Of a DNA stretch of 64,000 nt, positions 48,661 to 60,937 are shown piece by piece. The translations under genes and the position numbers were made by a program. Origin of the DNA: Chlorocebus sabaeus (taxonomy: Eukaryota; Chordata; Mammalia; Primates; Cercopithecidae); assembly GCF_047675955.1 (NCBI RefSeq), contig NC_132927.1, positions 64,275,702 to 64,339,701 of the forward strand, given 5' to 3'. How positions within the stretch are numbered: the first letter of the stretch is position 1; each line of letters opens with the position of its first letter. The notes below the pieces were generated by a model. That model saw only the letters and a list, made by a program, of their open reading frames with translations, was not told where the DNA came from and did no database searches.

Positions 48661-49089
48661 ATTATGTATTCTAGCTAATCAATACAGGTATAGAAGGCAT
48701 ATTTGCATTCATTTCCAGTCACATTTCTAACCTCTTTCCAATGTGCCCAGCCTATTACCAGACATGGCAGCCTATAACAGAAAAATATTTTATTTCCTTT
48801 TGTATTCAAAATATGAGAATTGCGAAGCCTATTGCATGAACTATCAGAAATCTACATTTCTTCAGAGTTTCCCAGTGGATTTTTTAGAATTCCTAAGGAA
48901 TGTGTGTATGTAAATGACTTTCTGCTGGTGGTGTCTTTCACTTGACCCTGCATCCATGCTCTGGACCACTGCTTCTACAAAGCCATGTGTAGATCCCCTC
49001 TCACTACCTCTTAATGCGTTTCATATACTTCTCAGGTTCTCTCCAAGTTTGGACATGATCCTCTTTCGTAAATCCTAAGGTAATGTTAG
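48661..49089. other. Intergenic, unclassified
   Basis: No gene supported. Confidence 0.35.
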
Positions 49090-49400
49090 AACAGGCTCTT
49101 GTATTTAACAAAGCTCATCAGTGAGCATCAAAAGAAGATGCTCAAGTAGACTTATAATGGAAAGAAAAGGGACTGTCATCAGATTTTTCAAGCACAACAT
49201 TTTGTGCCAGAAGATAACTAAGTGATACATTTAAGATATTGAAGGAAAAAAGAATGCAACCTGAAATTTTCAACCCAGCCAAACTGACTTTCAAGATTAG
49301 GTTAAAAGCTGTAGGCAAGCTATTACCAACATCTGGGAATTCAAAGAATATTTTTCCCTTAAACCTTTCCTGAAGAATCCACTGGAGAACAAACTTTGGA
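49090..49400 (+). mobile_element. HAL1/L1M ORF1-type fragment
   Basis: Sense: ttttcaagcacaacattttg, tgaaattttcaacccagcca and aactgactttcaagattagg parallel the 3' part of L1/HAL1 ORF1. 49401-49850 beyond it is unclassified. Confidence 0.55.
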
Positions 49401-49850
49401 CATTCAACATGTAAAGAGGCATCAACATGAATACTGGTAGTGAGCATTAAATGCATAACTACTTATAGAATGAAGTCAAAATGAAAGTATGAAAGGCAAG
49501 ATTATGATGTGCAATAGTTATACACTATGGCAATATAGTTATGGTATAACTAAAAAATGGGAAAAGTTGGGAAGAGCATAAACATAATTTTTAAGTTGTT
49601 TTCAGTAATCTTATGGTGGGTTAGTATTGATAGCAGTATTGTGAAATAATCATTGTGTATGTAATGGAGGATAAAAGAAACGAGTGATTATGTCCTATTC
49701 GAATTCTATCATCCACTGTTTTCTTGAAAATCACAATTCTTAATATGGAAGAAAAGAAGCTATACGTTAAGCTAGAAGAGGTTAAGTTCTTCTAAAGTTG
49801 AATTGAATATGTTTATTATTTAAATTTATATTTTTGAATATATATGTATA

Positions 49851-52573
49851 TGTATTAATCTCTTTTTGCACTGTTATAAAAATACTGGAAACTGAGCAAA
49901 AGGTTTAATTGGCAGGTTCTGCAGGCCGTACAGGAAGCATAGTGGTTTCTGCTTCTGGGGAAGCCTCAGGAAACTCACAATCATGGCGGAAAGTGAAGGG
50001 GAAGGGAGGTGCCTCACATTGTGGTTGCAGGAGCAAGAGAGAGTTGATAAGGGCACTGCACACTTTAAAACAACCAGATCAGGCTGGGCCCAGTGGCTCA
50101 CTCCTGTAATCCCAGCACTTTGGGAGGCCGAGGCAGGCAGATCATGAGGTCAGGAGTTTGAGACCACCCTGAACAACATGGTGAAACCCCGTCTCTACTA
50201 AAAAAACAAAAAAATAGCTGGGTGTGGTTGTGTGCGCCTGTAATCCCCGCTACTCAGGAGGCTGAAGCAGGAGAATCGCTTGAACTTGGGAGGCAGAGGT
50301 TGCAGTGAGCCAAGATCGTACACTGCACTCCAGCCTGGGTGACAGAGCAAGACTCTGTCTCAAAAAAAAAAAAAACAAAAAACAAACCCCAACCAGATAT
50401 CATGATAATTCATTCATTATCATTAGAACAGCACCAAGGGGATGGTGCTAAACCATTCATGAGAAACCACCCCCATGATCCAATCACCCTTCACCAGGCC
50501 ACACCTCCAATATCCGGGTTAACAACTGAACATGAGATTTGGGTGGGGACATATATGCAAACCATATCATTCCACCTCTGTCCCCTCTCAAATCTTATGT
50601 CCTTCCAACATTGCAAAATACAATCATGCCTTCCCAGTAATCCCCAAAGTCTTAACTTATTCCAGCATTAACTCAAAAGTCCAAAGTCTCATCTGAGACA
50701 AGGGAAGTCCCCTCCACCTATGAACCTGTAAAACCAAAACCAAGTTAGTTACTCCCAAGACACACTGAGAGTATAGAAATTGGGTAAATACTCCCATTCC
50801 AAAAGGGAGAAGTTGGCCAAAAGAAAGGGACTACAGGCCCCATGTAAGTCCAAAGCCCAGCAGGGCAATCATTAAAGCTTAAAGCTCCAAATAATCTCCT
50901 TTAACTCCATGTCTCACATCTAGGGCACACTGGCATGAGGGGTGGGCTCCCAAGGCCTTGGGCATCTCCACCCCTATGGTTTTGCAAGGTTCAACCTTCA
51001 CAGTTGCTCTCACAGGCTGGTGTTAAGTGCCTGTGGCTTTTCCAGGCTGAGGGTGCAAGCTGCTGGTGGATCTATCATTCTGGGGTCTGGAAGATGGCAA
51101 CCCTCTTCTCACAGCTCCACTAGGCAGTGCCTCAGTGGGGACTCCATATGGGGGCTTCAACCCCACATTTCCCCTCTCCACTGCCCTAGTAGAGGTTCTC
51201 CATGAGGGCTCTGCACCTGCAGCAGGCTTTTGCCTGAACAGCCAAGCTCTTCCATATATCCTCTGAAATCTAGGCAGAGGCTCCCAAGACTTAACTCTTG
51301 CATTCTGTGTACCCGAAGGCTTAACACCATGTGGAATCCACCAAGCCTTATGGCTTGCACCCTCTGAAGCACTGCCCACAGCTGTACCTGGGCCCCTTTT
51401 AGCCATGGTGGGAGCTAGAGTGGCTGGAACGCAGAGAACAGTGTCTAGAGGCTGCACAGAGCAGTGAGACCCTGGGCCTACCCCACAAAACCATGCTGTC
51501 CTCCTAGGCCTTCAGGCCTGTGATGGGAGAGACTGACATAAAAGTCTCTGAAATGCATTCAATGACTTTTCCCCCATTGTCTTGGCTATTAGCACTTAGC
51601 TTCTTTTTATGCCAATTTCTGCAGCCTGCTTGAATTCCTCCCCTGAAAACAAGTTTTTCTTTCCTACCACATGGCCAGGCTGCAAATTTTCCAAACATTT
51701 ATGCTCTCCTTCCCTTTTAAACATAAGTTCAAGTTTTATGTCATTTTTAGAAGCAGCCAGGTCACACCTTGAATGCTTTACTGCTTAGAAATTTCTTCTA
51801 CCAGATACCTTAAGTCATTACTCTCAAGTTCAAAGTTCCATTGATCCATAGGGCAGGGGTACAATGCAGCTATCTCTTTGCTAAGCATAGCAAAAGTGAC
51901 CTTTACTCAAGTTGCCAATAAGTTCCTCATTTCCATCTGAGATATCCTCAGCCTGGCCTTCACTGTCCATGTCACTATCAGCATTTCAGTCATAACCATT
52001 CAACCAGTCTCTAGGAAGTTTCAAACTTTCCTTCATTGTCCTGTCTTCTTCTGAGCCCTCCAAACTCATCCAATCTTTGCTCGCTACCCAGTTCCATAGT
52101 TCCTTCCACATATTCAGATATCTTTATAAAAATGTCCCACTCCTATGTGTCAGTTTTCTGTATTAGTCCATTATCATACTGCTATAAAGAAATACCTCAG
52201 ACTGAGTAATTTATGAAGAAAAGAGGTTTAATTGGCTCACAGTTCTTCAGACTGTACAGGAAGCATAGCAACTTCTGCTTCAGGAAACTTACAATCATGG
52301 CAGAAGGCAAAGAGAGATCAAGGGGTCTCACATTGTAGGAGCAGGAGCAAACAGAATGAGGGCAAACAGCGGGGAGGTGCTGCATACTTTTAAACAACCA
52401 GAACTCATGAGAATTTATTCACTATCATGAGCACAGTACCAAGGGGATGATGTTAAACCTTTCATGAAAACTGCTCCCACAATCCAATCACCTCCCACCA
52501 GGCCCCACATCCAACACTGGTGATTACAATTGAACATGAGTCTTGGGCAGGGACACATATCCAAACCATATCA
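49851..52573 (-). mobile_element. Complete MaLR element (LTR-internal-LTR)
   Basis: Two antisense MaLR (MST/THE-like) LTRs, 49851-50569 (with an Alu inside) and 52159-52573, both starting tgtatta and ending ccatatca. They flank an internal region at 50570-52158 with familiar MaLR-int text (tctgtcccctctcaaatctt, catgccttcccagtaatccc). A 5-bp target duplication, gtata at 49846-49850 and gtaca at 52574-52578, differs at one base. The internal region is non-coding. Confidence 0.88.
50082..50390 (+). mobile_element. Alu inside the MaLR 3' LTR
   Basis: Sense AluS-like copy ending in an A-rich tail. The target duplication aaccagat is at 50072-50079 and 50391-50398. Confidence 0.94.
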
Positions 52574-52578
52574 GTACA

Positions 52579-54720
52579 TATGTATTCATTTGAATTCAAG
52601 ACACCTCACTTCAAGATCACAATCTGGATGCAAGGGAAATGGGAGTGGTCCTTCACCTGTCAACTGGATATTTCTGGAAGCAAGAACTCAGTCCAGAAAC
52701 GTGAAACATCCCTACCACCCAGTATATTCCTTTAAATGAGGGCTTCTTGAAGATATGACTAATTTCAGGACAGTGGTAGGAAATGCACAGGATGATCCTG
52801 AAATGTGGTTTCATACTATAAGCATCACGTCAAAAGGAATCAATTAGAAGAGGCTCCCTGTGGCCAAAAATGAGCAATTTGAGTTTTCTGAGAATATTAA
52901 CTGTCAAGGATTGCTACATATATAATATATTTAAATCCATTAGTATAGTGATCCTTAAAAATGATTGGGGAAGGATTTGGGAAAACAACTCATTATCTTT
53001 AAAACTAACAAAGGAGAATGAATTAAGCATTCATCCTGTCTTTTCTATATGAATTTTATCTCAGATATCAAATAGTAGATGAGAAGTGACTCTTCATAGA
53101 AAGATTCCAGGTAATAAACTAAGAAGAAATGAAATCTCCGCTTTGCAGCTCCTAATCAATTCACATATCTAAGCCTTGAGCAGCAATAGCTGCTAACACA
53201 AAAGGAGGCAACTAGACAGTCTGTGCCTCCTGAAGAAAGAACACAATCACCCATGGTCTTGCCAAAATACACAAACAAATCTGAATCTGATCAAACTACC
53301 AATTTACAGGAAATACAGAGGGCAGAGGAACATGTTAAACTATACCATAGTGATATAATCAGCAAAACCCAGATCATGAGAATCTATCTCTATAGGTAAA
53401 AAAAAAAAAAACAAAAAACAAACAAACAAAAAAAAAAAGAACCTCTTTGACAAATACTTTACAAAGGATAAAAAGGATCATGGGGTGAAATTTTAGATGA
53501 AAAGACACAAGACAAATTTTAAAAGGAGACCAAATTACACCATAGCATTTATGAATGCACAATTGGGTGGTCAAACTATTTCTTTAAAAAGGGAATTGAT
53601 TGCAATAAAAAACCAAGATAGTGGTTTATTTTAGGGAGGAGGAACCAAGTATGTGGAGGGCTTCTTGGGTAGCTCGTAAAGTCTATTTCTTGAGCCGGTG
53701 GTATTTATATGAGTACTTGTTCTACAGTAATTCATTAAACTGTAATTTTGTGTTATGGAATTTTCTGTATCTCTGTTTCATTTTACAATAAAAGAGGTTT
53801 TCTAAAAAATCTTTATTGGATGCTTAAGAAATAATATTCAAAACATTACTAGGTGCTACTAAAAGTAATTTCTTTGGGGGATCACAAGCCAAAATTTAAT
53901 CTTGGCATTTCCATGTAGCTCCTGCTGAGTTCTAGGAAAGAAATACTAGTTCAAATCCCACACAGCCAAATCCCTCAGCCTCTTAACCTTACTTCTCCCA
54001 CTCTTTCACATTAGTGAGAGAGGGAAGTCGGCCCCTTCCCAAGAATAAAGCCCATTCATTTGCCGCTACACAAGAATGATTGAGAGTGGGAGCATCCATT
54101 TCCTTTCATGAAAACTCCCACCTTCACTCACGGGGTATAATCTGACCTCAGGACCTCAGAAAAAGAATCACAGTCTGGACTATTCAATACAAGTAACAGT
54201 ACACAAGGGATGCTATCATTTGAGTCCAATGATATATTTAAGGAAAAATTATTCATTCAGAAGTATACTTGGGTTAAAACTCATCTTAATTCATGTCATC
54301 ACTACAGTATTACCTTTTTATTCTGAAATGTATATTAAGATGAACGGTGCACTGTTTTCTCCTTTAAAATAGCTTCCCTATTGGGACTTTTTCTCTCTCA
54401 AATCTTAAATGAGTTTTCTCAAAACAAAGGAAATCTCAACTTCTAAAAATGGAAAACTCCAACAACCTCCAAAAGATAGTTGTTCCCCGTCTTCCCCTAC
54501 TGCTGCAAATCAAATCTAATCCTCATTTTTCTCTTTCTTGAGCACTTATAACTGACACCAGTCATTGATTTTTTAAAATCCCTTTCATTTAGCCCTTGGT
54601 TCCATCTATAAATCTTACAACTTCCTCTAATTCTTCTAATATAATGATGACACTTCAGAGATATTAAGCCATCCTATAGGAAAAATTGGTGTCCTTAATT
54701 TGTTCTCACCCTTTATTATT
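52579..54720. other. Intergenic, partly ancient repeat
   Basis: No gene supported. An A-rich run lies at 53399-53440. 53600-53815 resembles an old repeat end (ttaaactgtaattttgtgtt block). Confidence 0.35.
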
Positions 54721-55140
54721 GTGTGTGATAGAAACCACCAGCTGGGTGCAACATCCACTGTTTCTTCCTTCCTGGACCCATGGCTGGAGCAGGTTTTCCT
54801 ATTTCCCTTGCAAATTATTCCATGTGACTAAGCTCTCACTAATGGAATGTGAACAGAAATAAAATGCACCACTTCCAGGCCTAGCCCATTAAAACCTCCC
54901 ACTTATGCTCCTCCTCCTCCTCTTTCTTGGCTGAGTGGGATGATGACCATGAGGCAATGTTGGCAGCCAGGCGTCAAAAATGGCAGACTCACTAGCACAC
55001 CTGAATCTGTGAAAACCAGTATCACTGTTGCTGCTGATAAAACCTCCTCCTTGAGAGAGGAATACATCTTTCATAAGCTACTGGATGTTATGGGTCCCTG
55101 TGTTTGGCATCTTCCTTATTTCATATGAGAACTAGTACCT
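54721..55140 (+). repeat. Ancient repeat, unnamed
   Basis: Follows a known old consensus pattern: caccacttccaggcctagcc, cattaaaacctcccact and a gtgaacagaaataaaatg stretch. Confidence 0.4.
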
Positions 55141-55283
55141 AAAAGAAAGCACCATAACAGACATCTAAAATGGAAGATATTAGCTTAGCATTCAGACTGA
55201 AGGCAGGAATAAATGGTTATGAGAGGTTAGACAGCAAAAGCCTCATGTTATCCATGGATGAAATACTTTAAAAATTATCATCT

Positions 55284-55490
55284 GTGATTACTTGGAAGGA
55301 AGACCAAGAACCTATTGAGTCTGTGGCTTTAGGGAAAGCAGCTGAAAAGAGTAGGAATATTAGCGTGTGTCAACTGCTATTTGTTGTTTTTAGTCAAGTG
55401 CTACAGGAAACAGATAAACTCAAGCAAGAATTGGCTAGTTTGCCAGCAAAAGTGGAACTGGAAAAAAAATACAAAGCTTCTTGGGGCTGA
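55284..55490 (+). other. Short ORF with a coiled-coil-like C-terminus
   Basis: 68 codons. The second half (from the codons after the acceptor-like tgtttttag at 55386-55394) reads as a hydrophilic heptad-like stretch, QETDKLKQELASL being the clearest part, ending in TGA. I do not recognise a parent gene. It may be a retrocopy fragment, an exon remnant or chance. Confidence 0.2.
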
Positions 55491-55533
55491 AAAAACTCTT
55501 GGGTTCTATACCTCAAATACTAAAAGATAAGAT

Positions 55534-55537
<4 letters not shown>

Positions 55538-55580
<43 letters not shown>
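55538..55580. repeat. (GA)n microsatellite
   Basis: About 21 uninterrupted AG units, probably polymorphic. 55581-56400 beyond it is unclassified. Confidence 0.96.
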
Positions 55581-55583
<3 letters not shown>

Positions 55584-56409
55584 AGCCAAGTGGCAAAGAT
55601 AATATCAATAAAGTTGCTTTGCCACACAGACTATGTTAGACTTCACTGTGGATTCCATGACGGTGGAGTAGACGGTCTGATCCAGGAAGACAAACTTTAG
55701 ATCAGGTCTAGAAAAGAATTTGGGGGTTATTTACAAGCACATGAAACTGACTGGAACAAGTAGGTCAGATACCTATCACGTTTTTGAGAAAACTGTAATG
55801 CCCAAGAAACCACAAGCTTGAATCTGTAAAATTACCCTTAAGTAAGAGTAGAAAGTGGGCTCTGGAAGGTGTGCAACTCCTAGTAACATATTCCTCAATA
55901 TTCACCATATAAGGGTCCATGGAGGCTAATGGACAAAAATATTCTCCAGGAGGGCAGAGCCAAGAGACAGAGGAAAATGAGGAAGAAAGTTCCTTGCAGA
56001 GGACAGACCCAGGGTCTATCAAAACATTTTCTTCTAGGGCTTGGGGATCTTTGCAATACCTACCCTACAGGATTCCATCATTGCTCTGGACCAGGGAATT
56101 CTTTAGGCATTTTTATTGTGGTTAACCAGTCCACTTCTGTGTATTGAATAGGCAGATGGAGCAAAGATAACTTGTCTTTTAGTTCAAAGGATGCTGAACT
56201 TTAAGGAACTGTATCTGGACTTTAGAAGAGGCCAGAGCATCATTTGGAGATCCTAGACCTTGAGATAAGTTCAATAGTGGGCAAATTTGGGTTTTCTCCC
56301 CAGAGTAGTATGTACATATGTTTTATGTAAAGGATGATAGCAGCAAAAGGGGCTAACTATGATAGAGGTTGCTAGCTACCTACTAAAAATGCATTCTCCC
56401 CTTATTTCT

Positions 56410-56770
56410 GGTGCAGAGCTAAACTGCATTTCTCAACCTCCCTTGCAGTGAAGTGACCAAGTTTTCTTCAGTGAAATATGATTGCAGTGACATAAGTCAC
56501 CTCTACATTTAGGCCACTCAAACCTCACACCTATCCCAATATGTCCTTTCTTTCTACTGGTTGATTGGTGTGGCAAAGCTTTGTAAAACTTCTAGATGCC
56601 ACATATTGAGGATGGCAGAGCTATCCCCAAATGGCTCTATAGTGACCACTAAGTGACTGTGGAAGAGTGCTGCCATCAATCCAAATCCTATTATAATAAC
56701 TTCTTGTTCTTTAAGCCACTGGAATTCGGGTTTTATTTCAACTGTGGCTCAGAATACTCTAATACATCAC
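56410..56770 (+). repeat. Ancient repeat, unnamed
   Basis: Matches the same old family as 54721-55140 in its 3' part: tgccacatattgaggatggc, gccactggaattcgggtttt and the ctctaatacatca end. 56771-57199 is unclassified apart from a short attc repeat at 57152-57172. Confidence 0.4.
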
Positions 56771-57736
56771 TGTAAAAGTAACAATGTCTATTTATGCAGA
56801 ATTTGCCAACTTTTCCAAGGAAGTATGTAGTTGATCTATTGAATCTAAGAGCTTAACACTGTCTAATCTGATCATCGCTCTTGGTCAGATTAGATTAACA
56901 GTCCCTTCTTATGACTACTTTAAATAAATACACTCAATCTCTTCTCTCCCAGCCTCTCCTCTCCTCTCTTTGTCTCTCTTCCTTGACTCCCCTGTTGCAC
57001 TCTCCTGGCAAAACCCCAGCTCTGGTTTCATCCAACTCTACCTATGCCCATGCTCACAAGCTTCCTGTGGCTAGTTTCACTTTAAACTCATGACTGCTGA
57101 TGCAAAATAAATCCATAGTGCTGCCCAGTAATCTCACTGCATTTCCAGAGTTCATTCATTCATTCATTCATTTGACCTAGTGCACAGCTATTTCATGCTT
57201 TCTCTTCTCTCCACAGCTGTCCAGTTCCTCCCCACTCTTCTTTCTCAGTTGATGAGTTAGAATTCTACTTAAATAAGAAAAAAGAAGCAATCGGAGGAAA
57301 TTTCCATTGGTTCCCAACACTTCCTCCACTGCCTACCTGCATCTGTTCCTATGTAATTTGCCATCCCTCCTGGGTGAATTGTCTGTGCTCCTTTCTAAAG
57401 CCAAAACCTCCATATGTGCACTGGGCACATTTCCTCTTATCTACTTAAGAATCCTACTCCAACAATTCTCTCCTCTCCTGCATTATCAAAATTTCCCTCT
57501 ATGCTGGATCTTTCCCTTAACACACAGAACATCTTAATATATATCCCATCTTTCAAAACAACAACAAAAAACCAAAAAATTGACTTTGCATTATCTTGCA
57601 ACTACCATCCTATTTTGTTGCTATCTTTTATACATATATTCCTGAAAATAACTGTCTATATTCACTGTCTTCCTTTCTCTAATTTCATTCTCTTTTGAGC
57701 CCACTCCAGGCAGGTTTTCATACTCACCATTTCACT

Positions 57737-57877
57737 GTGTGCACCTGTGATCCCAGCTACTGGGAAGGCTGAGGCAGAAGGATCGCTTAAGCCCAAGAGG
57801 TCAAAGCTTCAATGAGCTGTGTTCGTGCCACTGCACTTCAGCCTGGGCAACAGAGCGAGACTCTGTCTCAAAAAAAA
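57737..57877 (+). mobile_element. Alu monomer (FRAM/FLAM-like)
   Basis: Single Alu arm: gtgatcccagctactgggaa through cagagcgagactctgtctca with an A tail. Confidence 0.85.
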
Positions 57878-58092
57878 TTTTTTTTTAAGCCAACTTACAT
57901 CAAGATCATCAGTGATCCTTATCTTACAAAATCCAGTGGCCAATTATTAATCTTCTGCTTATTCATCCTGTCAGTACTATTGGATACAGTGTGCCTTTCA
58001 CTTCTTGAAATACTTTTTTTCTCCAGGGACTATTCTTTTTTGGTTCTTTGCTTTCCTTACTGGTCACTCCTCCTCATCTCCCCAACTCTTAA

Positions 58093-58650
58093 ATGTTGGA
58101 GTGCCCCAAGCTCAGTCCTTATGTTGATTCTTTCCCATCTGCACTCATTCTCCAGATGATTTTGTCAAATGTTATAAGCTTTCATACCAAAATCTATGCA
58201 GATGGATCCCAAATTTCTAGTTCTAAGCCAGATGTCTCCTTTGAACTCTGGGCTTGCATATCCAACTGCCTTCTTGACATCTCTACTTGCGTGTCTCATT
58301 ATTATCTTGAAATTAACGTTCCTCAAAATCAAACTCCTGATTATTTTTACCCTCAAGGTTGCTCCATAAAAGTAGCTCCATTTCTCATTTATTTAAGCCC
58401 TAACCTTCATGATCTCTGGCTGTACTTTTCCTTACATCCTACAGCCAGTGTATCATCATATCCTGTTGCCTCCATCTCAAACCATATCCAGAATCTAACC
58501 ACTTCTCATGACCCCCTTACCATCACCTCCCACTTGGATTACTGCAATAGTATCCTGTGGACAAAACTGCTTGTTCCCTCCCTATATCCTGTGCAAATAC
58601 AATTTTCATCTGGGTACTTGGTCTTCCAGAATGTAGATTATATTTCCTAA
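58093..58650 (+). pseudogene. L2 reverse transcriptase remnant
   Basis: 185-codon ORF inside the L2 copy. It contains IYADGSQI, corresponding to the YADD catalytic motif of CR1/L2 reverse transcriptases with the last Asp changed to Gly, and downstream LDYCNSI, another L2 RT landmark. Full-length L2 ORF2 is several times longer. Catalytically dead, with no start or stop matching the ancestral protein. Confidence 0.65.
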
Positions 58651-59480
58651 CATCTCCTGTAGCTTAGTGTAACCAAGAGGATGTAATCTGAAACATCTAT
58701 AGAACCTTCCTTAAGAGAGAGCTCCAAGGTATCCTTTCTTGCTTTTTTTTTTTTTTTTTTTTAATCTCTTCTTCCGTCCTGTTTTTCAGTACACAGATGA
58801 TCACTTAGACCACAGGGATACATCCTTACGTTTATTCTTTTCTATTGTACTCATGGCAGCGAGTTGGAAGGTCTTGGGGTCCCTGAGGACTTGGCAAAAC
58901 AGATCTGTCATCTACTTTTGGAGTTTGATGTCTGGATCTATAAGTAAGAGAGAAACTAACTTCTATTTAAAGCCACTATCATTTGGGTTTTCCTCTCACC
59001 ACTGAACTTCATCCAAATCAATATGCTTTCTAACTGGTTCTCTTCCTGCTCCTTTATTAATGATTCTCCCCACAGCATCATCAAGAGTAGACCCTCTAAG
59101 ACCCAGGTTGGCTCATGCTACTCTTGTGTTCAAAGCTCCCCTTATTTCTCCCACTGTGCTCTCACCAAAGCCATTACTGGACATCTCTATTCTTCCGTGC
59201 TCTGTTGCTTGCTCCTCCTCTCATCTGTGTACACTCTTCATCCCATTCTTTCCATTCCAGGGCAATAACCTATGTACTGCCTTGTAAGCACATTCCTGCT
59301 GCAGGGCTATGTACGCCTTTCCTTTTCCTGAAAGCCTCTTGGCCCTGTTACGTTATGACCCACTCACTCACTTTCCTCAAGACTGTACCCAAATGTTATC
59401 TTATCCAACAGGCCTTTTCTACCCACTCAGTCTAAGCTATCACCACCACCACCAGAACATATTCTGTAAAAATCAGAATG

Positions 59481-59929
59481 CTCAGCTTCTTTAGAGAAAG
59501 CAACCGCTATGACAAAACTGGGCCCAAATTCTCAAAGGGCAGCAATGGACTTGATCCAGGGAGCACCAAGGTGGGGCTTAAGGCAGCTCTAGTTATTTTT
59601 TCCATATCATTTCCATCAGGACTCTGTCCTCATTCCTTGATATGGAGAATGGGTGTTGTGTTACATTTTTTAAATGTAAACTTCTATGCAAAGTTAACTT
59701 CTAACACCAGTACCCCATCCCATTCTCTCCATTCCTCTTCTGCCAACCCACTCCCGTTCCTGCCCAGCTAGATGGCCATCCTTCTACATGAAAAGCATAA
59801 AGTTGCTATTGGCTAGAAATTGGATGGCACAGGTACTTGACAGTTTACAGTACCCCCAAACTCCCTGTTTTCCTGTACCTCTCTGCTTCACTGGTTCATC
59901 TTTGTCTGGTTTCTAAAGGTATATGATTG
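59481..59929. other. Intergenic, flank of the L1
   Basis: No gene supported. Confidence 0.4.
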
Positions 59930-60937
59930 GAATAGGAACAGCTCCAGTCTCCAACTCCCAGCGCGAGCGACACAGAAGACCGGCGATTTCTGCATTTTCA
60001 ACTGAGGTACTGGGTTCATCTCACTGGGGAGTGCCAGACGATCGGTGCTGGTCAGCTGCTGCAGCCCGACCAGCGAGAGCTGAAGCAGGGCGAGGCATTG
60101 CCTCACCTGGAAAGCGCAAGGGGGAAGGGAATCCCTTTTCCTAGCCAGGGGAACTGAGACACACAACACCTGGAAAATCGGGTAACTCCCACCCCAATAC
60201 TGCGCTTTAAGCAGACAGGCACACCAGGAGATCATATCCCACACCTGGCCGGGAGTGTCCCACACCCACGGAGCCTCCCTCATTGCTAGCACAGCAGTCT
60301 GTGATCTACCGGCAAGGCAGCAGCGAGGCTGGGGGAGGGGCGCCCGCCATTGCTGAGGCTTAAGTAGGTAAACAAAGCTGCTGGGAAGCTCGAACTGGGT
60401 GGAGCTCACAGCAGCTCAAGGAAACCTGCCTGTCTCTGTAGACTCCACCTCTGGGGACAGGGCACAGTAAATAATAACAAACGCAGCAGCTCTGCAGACG
60501 CAAACGACTCTGTCTGACAGCTTTGAAGAGAGCAGTGGATCTCCCAACACGGAGGTTGAGATCTGAGAAGGGACAGACTCCCTGCTCAAGTGGGTCCCTG
60601 ACCCCTGAGTAGCCTAACTGGGAGACATCCCCCACTAGGGGCAGTCTGACACCCCACACCTCACAGGGTGGAGTACACCCCTGAGAGGAAGATTCCAAAG
60701 CAAGAATCAGACAGGTACACTCGCTGTTCAGAAATATTCTATCTTCTGCAGCCTCTGCTGCTGATACCCAGGCAAACAGGGTCTGGAGTGGACCTCAAGC
60801 AATCTCCTACAGCTACAACCTACAGCTGAGGATCCTGACTGTTAGAAGGAAAACTATCAAACAGGAAGGACACCTACACCAAAACCCCATCAGTACATCA
60901 CCATCATCAAAGACCAGAGGCAGATAAAACCACAAAG
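59930..60937 (+). promoter_or_regulatory. L1 5' UTR / internal promoter
   Basis: About 1 kb, GC- and CpG-rich against an AT-rich background (cagcgcgagcgacac, ggcgcccgccattg), as in the L1 internal RNA polymerase II promoter. On the - strand an ATG at 60283 opens a 131-codon ORF that leaves the L1 and ends at 59888 in flanking DNA. Confidence 0.85.

Larger units (their letters stand above)
57200..59480 (+). mobile_element. Long L2 copy (RT region)
   Basis: Sense L2 ORF2 DNA over roughly 2 kb: atccagtggccaattattaa, ttaaatgttggagtgcccca, tatgcagatggatcccaaat, tggattactgcaatagtatc, then ctggttctcttcctgctcc and later L2-like segments. It is interrupted by an Alu monomer at 57737-57877, and by unclassified sequence with a T tract at 58640-58985. 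Confidence 0.65.

Noticed and set aside
51023..51457. 144-codon - strand ORF
   Set aside because: Falls in the MaLR internal region, which is non-coding in this family.
59888..60409. 173-codon - strand ORF taken from its most upstream codon
   Set aside because: The first codon is GTG, not ATG. Only the ATG-initiated part from 60283 is kept, as a finding.
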